A stretch of 64,000 bases of DNA, from positions 806,001 through 870,000 of the forward strand of contig NZ_JAQZAK010000001.1 in the NCBI RefSeq assembly GCF_028737265.1, in the 5' to 3' direction. A program made the position numbers and the translations under genes. This document shows, piece after piece, positions 57,666-64,000 of the stretch; the first letter of the stretch is position 1; every line of letters starts with the position of its first letter. Origin of the DNA: Actinomycetospora callitridis. Lineage in GTDB: Bacteria > Actinomycetota > Actinomycetes > Mycobacteriales > Pseudonocardiaceae. The notes beneath the pieces are model-generated. The model saw only the letters and a list, made by a program, of their open reading frames with translations. It had not been told where the DNA came from and did not search any database.

Positions 57666-59617
57666 TCCGGCAGCGCCCGACGCCCCGGGCCCACGGAGAC
57701 CATCTTCCCGACCGACGGCACGCCGCGGTCGTCGACGAGGAAGAGCAGGTACGGGCCCGGCGGGGTGAGTCCGGGCTCCTCCGGGACGGTCACCGAGAGC
57801 CCGCCGGCGGTCGGCGCGGCGTCGAGGGCCACCGAGCGCATGTCGGTGGTGGTGACGTGGGTGGCGGTCGAGGCCTTGATCAGCCGGGCGCTGCGGATGT
57901 GCTCGGGGTCCGGCGTCGGGATCGTCGCCGTCTGCCCGCGCGCCAGCGTCGGGGGCGCGTTCGTGATCGTCGGCCGTCCCCCGCCCTGGAAGAGGTAGGG
58001 CGGGCTGTAGATCTCGATGCGCTGCTCGAAGGTGCCCGGGACGAGGTTCTGCTGGTCGTCGAACAGCGGGTCCGAGCCGGCGGTGAGCACGCGTCCGTCG
58101 GGGAGCAGCAGCGCCTCGGTGTGGTAGTCGCGCCCGACCGCGGGGTCGGCGGCGGCGGTGATCCGACCCGTGTCGGGGTGCAGCAGGCGCGCGATGTGGT
58201 TGTTGGTCCCGCCCTTGCCGCGGTAGTCCCGCGAACCGCCCGAGATCAGCATGGTGTCGTCGGGCAGGTCGACGAGGTTCGGGTACCGCACGCCCTCGGG
58301 CAGGCTCGGGCCGGCGGTGAAGTGCGGCGACGGGTCGCGCAGGTCGAGGTAGTCGATGCGCCCGGTGGACCGCGGGCTCTCGCCGACCCCGCCGCCGCCC
58401 ACGACGGCGAGGCGCTGGTCGTTCACGGGCCCGACCCAGGCGGAGCCGGCCGTCTCGAGCAGGTCGGGGTCGCGCATGCCGGGGATCGGGGCGAAGGCGC
58501 CGGTGTCGGTGTCCCAGAACCCCGGCTCGCGTCCCTTCTCGGCGGGGCCGTAGCCGGCGTTGGCCCCGGTGTAGACCATCCGCCCGGCCCGCGCGGTCTC
58601 GAAGATCGCGGGGTAGGTCGGGAAGTAGCGCGTGAGGTCCTTGCGCTCGGAGAAGGCGTTCGTCGTGGGGTCGAAGATCTCGGTCTGGCCGTTGAGGACC
58701 TCGCCGGCGCCGTCGAGGCCGGCCACCGTCAGCACCCGGCCGTCGGACATCGGCGTCAGCGTCGCGTACCAGCGGTGGAACGCCATGTCGGAGACCTGTG
58801 ACCACGTCTCGCTGACGGGGTCGAACGTGTAGGCCTTGTTCGTGCCCTGGTAGTCCTGCTTGCGCAGGGTCATCTGCTGGCCCTGGCCGTAGACGTTGCG
58901 GGCGACGTCGGGCGCGAGGCCCTCGATCCGGTACTGGGCGGGTTCGGTGGTCAGGGCACCGGGACCGGGGTCGACGGCCTCGACGAAGACCGGCTCCTCC
59001 GAGGCCACCACCTGCGTGCGGCGTCCCTGGCCGTTCTTCTGTGCCGGCGGGAGCCGCGTCTCGCCGTCGGCGCGGTAGCGCACGCCGGTGGGGGAGACGA
59101 ACACCGTGCCCGCCGGCAGCACCATCGGGGCGTTCGGGTCCTCGTTCTTCACCGTCATCGTGCCGGCCGCGTTGGTGACCGCGCCGTCGAGTCGCTCGTA
59201 GCGCTGGGTGCCGCCCGCCACGAGCAGCCGCCCGTCCGGCAGCGTCGTCTGCCCGCCGCAGAACATGTCGTCGGGCACCGGGATCATCCGCGACCGCCCG
59301 GTGGTCGGGTCGTAGAGCAGGCTCTTGAGCGCCCGCGTCGCGAACATGTCCTCCTTGTTGCCCGACCCCGCGATGAGCAGGACCTTGCCCGAGGAGAGCA
59401 GCGCGGCGTGGATCGCGTTGACCCGGCGGTCGTCCGGCACGTTGATCGTGTCCCAGTGCCCGAACGCGCGCTCGTAGTCCGGGCTGTTGATCAACTGCTC
59501 GTGACGCCACTCGCTGATGTAGGAGAACGCCGGGGGCACGTTCACGCCCAGCAGGACGACCGCGCCGAGGACGACGAGGACGATCTGGCGGACGCGACGG
59601 GTGTTCGCCACACGCAC
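57662..59617 (-). CDS. GlxA-like radical copper oxidase
   Basis: A 651-residue protein with one N-terminal membrane segment (QIVLVVLGAVVLLGVNVP), a galactose-oxidase/Kelch propeller and a C-terminal DUF1929 domain. The thioether Cys is probably in DDMFCGGQTTLPDGRLLVAGG, the crosslinked Tyr in HRWYATLTPMSDGRV, and copper ligands in RDYHTEALLLPDGRVL and ASTATHVTTTDMR. Streptomyces GlxA, of similar length, helps make a tip glycan and is paired with the cellulose synthase-like CslA, which is not nearby. Membrane-anchored, facing out. Confidence 0.88.
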   Translation of the reverse strand: MRVANTRRVRQIVLVVLGAVVLLGVNVPPAFSYISEWRHEQLINSPDYERAFGHWDTINVPDDRRVNAIHAALLSSGKVLLIAGSGNKEDMFATRALKSLLYDPTTGRSRMIPVPDDMFCGGQTTLPDGRLLVAGGTQRYERLDGAVTNAAGTMTVKNEDPNAPMVLPAGTVFVSPTGVRYRADGETRLPPAQKNGQGRRTQVVASEEPVFVEAVDPGPGALTTEPAQYRIEGLAPDVARNVYGQGQQMTLRKQDYQGTNKAYTFDPVSETWSQVSDMAFHRWYATLTPMSDGRVLTVAGLDGAGEVLNGQTEIFDPTTNAFSERKDLTRYFPTYPAIFETARAGRMVYTGANAGYGPAEKGREPGFWDTDTGAFAPIPGMRDPDLLETAGSAWVGPVNDQRLAVVGGGGVGESPRSTGRIDYLDLRDPSPHFTAGPSLPEGVRYPNLVDLPDDTMLISGGSRDYRGKGGTNNHIARLLHPDTGRITAAADPAVGRDYHTEALLLPDGRVLTAGSDPLFDDQQNLVPGTFEQRIEIYSPPYLFQGGGRPTITNAPPTLARGQTATIPTPDPEHIRSARLIKASTATHVTTTDMRSVALDAAPTAGGLSVTVPEEPGLTPPGPYLLFLVDDRGVPSVGKMVSVGPGRRALPD

Positions 59618-59748
59618 CGGGCTGGGCTCCTGGCGGGTCGACGACGGGGCCGGGCGCGACGTTAACCCAGGTCAGCGGCCCCTCTGAACGCGCCCCGATC
59701 CGTCCCCGGGTGTCCCGCCGCGGGCGATTCGTCCTGTGAGAAGGATCC

Positions 59749-60669
59749 TCAGAAGGCCGCGTCGCGGTGGTAGTCGGCCGCGGCGAGGGTGCCGTCCGGG
59801 CCGAACGACAGGACCCACACGCTGCCCTTGCGGGACGGCGGGTCCGCCAGGTCGCGGTCCGAGAGCGGCGCGCACCCGGCCCGCGTCGCGGCCGTCGCCA
59901 GCACGCGCACCAGGTGCGGGATCCCGTCGCCCTGCGCGCACACGGCAGCCACCACGCCGCCGGTCCCGCCCGCGGTGAGCCGCTCGAGGAGCGCCAGCGC
60001 GGGCCCGTCGTCGCGTACGACCGCGCCGTCGCCCAGCTCCGGTGCCTCGTGGATCGTCAATCCCGCCGCCTCCGCGTAGGGCGCCAGCGTCTGGCGGCAG
60101 CGGGCCTTGGGCACCGCGTGCAGCGCGCTCACCCCGAACCGGGAGAGGAACCGGGCCAGGCGTTGCGCCTGCTCGTACCCCTCCTCGACCAGCGGGCGGT
60201 CGGCGTCCGGGCCGTCCCAGTCCGAGCGCTTCCCGGCGAGCGCGTGCCGCACGAGCAGCAGGGTCCGCAGCGCCGCCGGGCGCGCGGTGAAGGCGTCGAC
60301 GACGTCGCGGTCGGACTCGTAGGTCAGCAGCGCCACGGCCTCGGGCGGGGAGAGCCAGCGCAGCTCGTCGGTCTCGTCGCCCGGCGTGAAACGGCCCTCG
60401 CCGGCGCGCGCCGACCAGAACTCGACCACCTTGTCCTCGGCGCCGACCATGTAGCGCACCGTCCGCAGGTGCCGGCCGAGCACGGCGGCGAACCCGGTCT
60501 CCTCGGCCAGCTCCCGCACGGCCGCGTCGACCCGCGTCTCGCCCGGATCGACCTTGCCCTTGGGCAGGCTCCAGTCCTGGTGGTGCGGGCGGTGCACGAC
60601 CGCCACCTCGACGTCGTGCCCGGTGCCGTCCGGGCGCCAGAGGACCGCTCCCGCGGCGTGAACCGTCAC
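59749..60669 (-). CDS. mutT1: MutT1-like Nudix hydrolase with histidine-phosphatase domain
   Basis: A 306-residue two-domain protein, GTG start 60669. The Nudix box is GKVDPGETRVDAAVRELAEETGF (GX5EX7REUXEEXGU) and the second domain has the phosphatase RHG-type LLLVRHALAGKR. In mycobacteria this pair hydrolyses 8-oxo-dGTP and 8-oxo-GTP and then the diphosphate, preventing mutation. It lies next to ppk as in M. tuberculosis (Rv2985/Rv2984, from memory), 37 bp after it on the same strand, so they are probably cotranscribed. Confidence 0.93.
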   Translation of the reverse strand: MTVHAAGAVLWRPDGTGHDVEVAVVHRPHHQDWSLPKGKVDPGETRVDAAVRELAEETGFAAVLGRHLRTVRYMVGAEDKVVEFWSARAGEGRFTPGDETDELRWLSPPEAVALLTYESDRDVVDAFTARPAALRTLLLVRHALAGKRSDWDGPDADRPLVEEGYEQAQRLARFLSRFGVSALHAVPKARCRQTLAPYAEAAGLTIHEAPELGDGAVVRDDGPALALLERLTAGGTGGVVAAVCAQGDGIPHLVRVLATAATRAGCAPLSDRDLADPPSRKGSVWVLSFGPDGTLAAADYHRDAAF

Positions 60670-60706
60670 TGGGTCGACTCCCGCTCCGCTCCGTCTCCCC
60701 GGACCG

Positions 60707-63046
60707 TCACTTCCGGCTCTGCCGCTGCTGCAGCAACCGGAGCTGGTGGTCGTGCACCGGCAGGCCCTCGTGGCCCTCGCCGGCGGCGACCGGCCACGGA
60801 TCCCAGGACCCGTCGGGTTCGAGGATCCAGCTGCGCGTGCCCGGGTCGGTCGCCGAGTCGAGGATCGAGGCGAGCTCGGCGGACAGGCGCGGGTCGGCGA
60901 CGGGCACGAGCGCCTCGACACGGCGGTCGAGGTTGCGGTGCATCATGTCCGCGCTGCCGATCCAGTACTCGTCGGCGCCGACGAAGTGGAAGATCCGCGA
61001 GTGCTCGAGGAAGCGGCCGAGGATCGAGCGCACCCGGATGTTCTCCGAGAGGCCCGGCACGCCCGCCCGCAGGGAGCAGAGTCCGCGGACGATGAGGTCG
61101 ACGGGCACGCCGGCCCCCGACGCGCGGTAGAGCGCGTCGATCACCTGTTCGTCGACGAGGCCGTTGACCTTGATCCGGATGCCGGCGGTCTCGCCGCGCT
61201 CGGCGCGCGCCCGCTCGTGGTCGATGCGCTCGACGATCCCGCGCCGCAGCCCGTACGGGGCGACCAGGAGCTTGCGGTACGAGGTGCGCCGGGCGTAGCC
61301 GGTGAGCACGTTGAACAGGTCGGTGAGGTCGGCGGCGATCGTCTCGTCGGCCGTGAAGACGCCGATGTCCTCGTAGAGGCGGGCGGTCTTGGGGTTGTAG
61401 TTGCCGGTGCCGAGATGGCAGTACCGCTTGATCGTCGAGCCCTCCTGGCGCACGACGAGCACGGCCTTGCAGTGGGTCTTGAGGCCCACGAGGCCGTAGA
61501 CGACGTGGACGCCCGCGCGCTCCAGGGCACGGGCCCACCCGATGTTGGCGCGCTCGTCGAACCGGGCCTTGATCTCCACGACGGCGACGACCTGCTTGCC
61601 GGCCTCGGCGGCGTCGATCAGCGACTCGACGATCGGGGAGTCACCCGAGGTGCGGTAGAGCGTCTGCTTGATCGCCAGGACCTTCGGGTCCGCCGCGGCC
61701 TGCTCGATGAAGCGGTGCACGCTCGTGGAGAACGAGTCGTACGGGTGGTGCACCAGCACGTCGCCCTCGCGCAACGTGGCGAACACGCTCCTCGGGGTCT
61801 CGCCCTCGCTGAACGCCGGGTGCTTCGCCGGGACGAACACCGGGTCCTTGAGGTCCGGCCGGTTCAGGCGCATCAGCTCCATGAGCGCCGAGAGGTCGAG
61901 GCGCCCCGGCACCTGCACGACGTCGTGCGGGTCCACGTCGAGCTCGCGCAGCAGGAGCTCGAGCATGTGCTCGCTCATCGAGTCGGTGATCTCCAGCCGC
62001 ACCGGCGGGCCGAAGCGCCGCCGCGCCAGCTCCCGCTCGAGGGCCTGCAGGAGGTCCTCGTCGCGGTCCTCCTCCACCTCGAGGTCGGCGTTGCGCGTCA
62101 CCCGGAACACGTGGTGCTCGACGACGGTCATGCCCTCGAAGAGCTGGTCGAGGTTCTCGGCGATGAGGTCCTCGATGGGCAGGAACCACGCCTGCCGGTC
62201 GCTGTCGGCGGGGGAGTCCTCGTCGGGCTCGGGGCCGACGCGCACGAGCCGCGGCACGTTGTTCGGCACCTTGACGCGGGCGAAGTGCTCGGTGCCGGTC
62301 TGCGGGTCGTGCACGGCGACCGCGAGGTTGAGCGACTGGTTGGAGATGTAGGGGAACGGGTGCGCCGGGTCGACGGCCAGCGGCGTGAGCACCGGGAAGA
62401 CCTGCCGGGCGAACCAGTCCGAGAGCCGGGGCCGGGCCCAGTCGGTGACCTGCGACCAGTCGATGAGGTGCACGCCGGCCGCGTCGAGCGCCGGGGCGAT
62501 CTCGTCGAGGAAGACGCGGGCGTGCTTGTGGGCCAGCTCCTGGGTGCGCGCGGAGATCCGGGTGAGCTGCTCGCGCGGGGTCAGGCCGTCGGCGCCGCGC
62601 ACGGCGAGTCCGGCCTGGTCGCGGCGCTTCAGCCCCGCGACGCGGACCATGTAGAACTCGTCGAGGTTCGACGCGAAGATCGACAGGAACTTCGCCCGTT
62701 CGAGCAGCGGCTGGCTCGGGTCCTCGGCCAGGGCGAGCACCCGGGCGTTGAACTCCAGCCACGACAGCTCGCGGCTGTCGTAGCGGTCCGCCGGCAGGTC
62801 GGCGGGCGCCGCCGGCCCGGCCGTCGGCGCGGCGGGGGCCCCGGGTGTGCGCCCCCGCGCCCCGCGGCCGTTCTCGTCGGCGGCGGCGGGGGGACGGGGC
62901 CCGGTCAGCTCCTCGACAGGGGTGCTGTCGGCGGCGGGGGTGTCGGCATGGGTGTCGGCATGGGTGTCGGCATGGGTGTCGACAGGAGCCGTGGTCCCGT
63001 CGCTCGACCCGGTCTCGGCGGACGTGGACGACGTGGAGGGGCTCAC
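60707..63046 (-). CDS. ppk: Polyphosphate kinase 1
   Basis: Makes polyphosphate from ATP. The 779-residue product has the PPK1 core from [18 protein letters not shown], with the phospholipase-D-like active site [22 protein letters not shown] (autophosphorylated His about 544), [18 protein letters not shown], and [20 protein letters not shown] 63046 is chosen as the start. An N-terminal extension of about 85 residues, Thr/Ser/Asp-rich and disordered, carries a Asp-Thr-His-Ala repeat. mutT1 follows and fbiD precedes, as in mycobacteria. Confidence 0.95.
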   Translation of the reverse strand: MSPSTSSTSAETGSSDGTTAPVDTHADTHADTHADTPAADSTPVEELTGPRPPAAADENGRGARGRTPGAPAAPTAGPAAPADLPADRYDSRELSWLEFNARVLALAEDPSQPLLERAKFLSIFASNLDEFYMVRVAGLKRRDQAGLAVRGADGLTPREQLTRISARTQELAHKHARVFLDEIAPALDAAGVHLIDWSQVTDWARPRLSDWFARQVFPVLTPLAVDPAHPFPYISNQSLNLAVAVHDPQTGTEHFARVKVPNNVPRLVRVGPEPDEDSPADSDRQAWFLPIEDLIAENLDQLFEGMTVVEHHVFRVTRNADLEVEEDRDEDLLQALERELARRRFGPPVRLEITDSMSEHMLELLLRELDVDPHDVVQVPGRLDLSALMELMRLNRPDLKDPVFVPAKHPAFSEGETPRSVFATLREGDVLVHHPYDSFSTSVHRFIEQAAADPKVLAIKQTLYRTSGDSPIVESLIDAAEAGKQVVAVVEIKARFDERANIGWARALERAGVHVVYGLVGLKTHCKAVLVVRQEGSTIKRYCHLGTGNYNPKTARLYEDIGVFTADETIAADLTDLFNVLTGYARRTSYRKLLVAPYGLRRGIVERIDHERARAERGETAGIRIKVNGLVDEQVIDALYRASGAGVPVDLIVRGLCSLRAGVPGLSENIRVRSILGRFLEHSRIFHFVGADEYWIGSADMMHRNLDRRVEALVPVADPRLSAELASILDSATDPGTRSWILEPDGSWDPWPVAAGEGHEGLPVHDHQLRLLQQRQSRK
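62941..62976. repeat. Three perfect 12-bp tandem repeats in ppk
   Basis: The unit TGTCGGCATGGG is repeated exactly three times; TGTCG follows as a partial fourth. In frame on the minus strand it encodes DTHA units in the N-terminal extension of PPK. Confidence 0.85.
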
Positions 63047-63131
63047 GCCGCCGATGGTGCCCGAGGTGCCCGGGCACCGCGAGGGACCCGCGACGCGGAC
63101 CACCCCCGTCCATCCGCTCGACGGACGTGGT

Positions 63132-63839
63132 TCAGCAGGCCGTCTCGCGTGCCGGGGCCCCGACGGCGGTGGCGGTCGGGGGGTCGGGCCAGGCCCGCGT
63201 GTGGGGGCCGGCGCCGAGGTCGCGGGCCCGGGCCAGATCGCCGGGGGTGTCGACGTCGCCCCGCAGGCCCGGCCACGCGCCGTCGAGGGCCACGGCCCCC
63301 GCCCCGCCGTGCGCGGCCGCCGATCCCGGCCCGAAGCGCGGGCGCAGCGGGTGGCCCGGCGCGGCGACCAGCAGCGTCGTGCCGGTGCCGGCGTGGTCGG
63401 CGACGAAGGCCGACGTCGCGCCCTCGGCGAACCGGGCCGCCGCGCGGGCCAGGGCCTCGTCGAGCTCGTCGGGACGCAGGGCGGGCAGGTCGGCCTGCAG
63501 CACCGCCACGGCGTGCTCGCGGGAGCCGGTGCGCCGCAGGTGATCCGCACCACGGCGCAGCGCCGCGTTGAGGCCGCCGCCGGTGTCGCGCACGGTCTCC
63601 CACGGCCCGCCCGCCCCCAGCTGCTCGGCGGGCTCGGTGGTGACGACGACCAGGCGGCCGGTGCGCTCCGCGGCGCGGGCGGCGCGCAACGTGTCGCGGG
63701 CCAGGGCGAGGGCCAGGGCGCGGTGGGCCTGCTCACGGGACACGTCGTCGCCCGGCAGGTCGGCGACGGCCGGGGCGAGTCGCGACTTCGCGCGGCGCAG
63801 CTCCTTGACCGGCACCACGAGGTCGACCAGCACGTCCAC
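63132..63839 (-). CDS. fbiD: Phosphoenolpyruvate/2-phospholactate guanylyltransferase
   Basis: Activates the phosphoacid that becomes part of coenzyme F420. The 235-residue product (CofC/FbiD) starts [21 protein letters not shown] and has the nucleotidyltransferase motifs [29 protein letters not shown] and [13 protein letters not shown], with the terminal [18 protein letters not shown] 63839 is preferred; the frame runs further upstream. It lies upstream of ppk in the same direction, 85 bp away, as Rv2983 does with ppk in M. tuberculosis (from memory). Confidence 0.9.
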   Translation of the reverse strand: MDVLVDLVVPVKELRRAKSRLAPAVADLPGDDVSREQAHRALALALARDTLRAARAAERTGRLVVVTTEPAEQLGAGGPWETVRDTGGGLNAALRRGADHLRRTGSREHAVAVLQADLPALRPDELDEALARAAARFAEGATSAFVADHAGTGTTLLVAAPGHPLRPRFGPGSAAAHGGAGAVALDGAWPGLRGDVDTPGDLARARDLGAGPHTRAWPDPPTATAVGAPARETAC

Positions 63840-64000
63840 GGCTCCAGTCTGCCCCTCGGCGACCAGCGGGGGCGGGTGATCGGACCCGGCGGGCCCCGCT
63901 GGACCGGCCTCCACGGTCGGGAGAGACTTCCCGCGACGGGCCGGGGTGGTCCGGACCCGTACGAGTGGGGACGTGGAGGTGGGCGAGCCGGTGGCACGGG

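Overview
The window is a very GC-rich chromosomal segment from an actinobacterium. The evidence is the C/G third-codon bias, many GTG starts, likely leaderless promoters, actinobacterial families (DUF222/HNH, DUF3040, Cfp6-like PH protein, DUF574 methyltransferase, F420 gene fbiD, MutT1 with a phosphatase domain), and a gene order that, from memory, follows the Mycobacterium tuberculosis block from about Rv3015c down to Rv2983 (metE-like, ligA, ACT, gatCAB, LppZ-like, Cfp6-like, ilvBNC, serA, leuB, FAH-fold, Gln/Glu tRNAs, IclR, leuCD, mutT1, ppk, fbiD). Several insertions suggest a pseudonocardial relative rather than Mycobacterium itself; the genus cannot be fixed from the sequence alone. 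It looks like ordinary chromosome; no prophage, CRISPR array or complete insertion sequence was found.

Layout. 1-5.1 kb: a partial DUF222/HNH gene; a Zur-box-centred divergent zinc-starvation locus (zinc-free L36, S14 and L33 to the left; a CobW/MRF-like gene and a Cys-rich protein to the right); a glycosylase-like gene; an ArsR-type relict. 5.2-20.2 kb: metE-like, two 2-hydroxyacid dehydrogenases, ligA, a BKACE enzyme, a flavin oxidase, ACT protein, gatCAB, a secreted protein, an LppZ-like lipoprotein and alkB. 20-25 kb: ilvD, a Cfp6-like protein and a small set of WXG-like and membrane genes. 25-36 kb: ilvB leader attenuator, ilvBNC, serA, leuB, a small inverted-repeat element, an FAH-fold enzyme and a class I lysyl-tRNA synthetase. 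36-48 kb: MFS symporter, ileS, tRNA-Gln and tRNA-Glu, GNAT, methyltransferase, S9 peptidase, a MerR/imine-reductase-like divergent pair and small genes. 47.9-51.4 kb: two paralogous uncharacterised Cys-containing proteins on either side of a ferric-reductase-like flavoprotein, with a duplicated 42-bp hairpin unit. 51-57.6 kb: deacetylase, IclR regulator divergent from leuCD, an SDR/LysR divergent pair and an iron-box siderophore-interacting protein. 57.6-64 kb: a GlxA-like oxidase, mutT1, ppk and fbiD.

Functionally the centre is amino-acid supply and its coupling to translation: branched-chain synthesis (ilvD, ilvBNC, leuB, leuCD), serine synthesis (serA), Glu/Gln charging (gatCAB with both tRNAs) and Ile/Lys tRNA synthetases. 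Visible control includes a Zur box, an iron box, an attenuator with a leaderless Ile-Leu-Val-Leu peptide, and dyad operators between divergent genes. Two genes carry apparent one-base shifts in four-base homopolymers (about 3131 and 32175), which could be real mutations or assembly errors.
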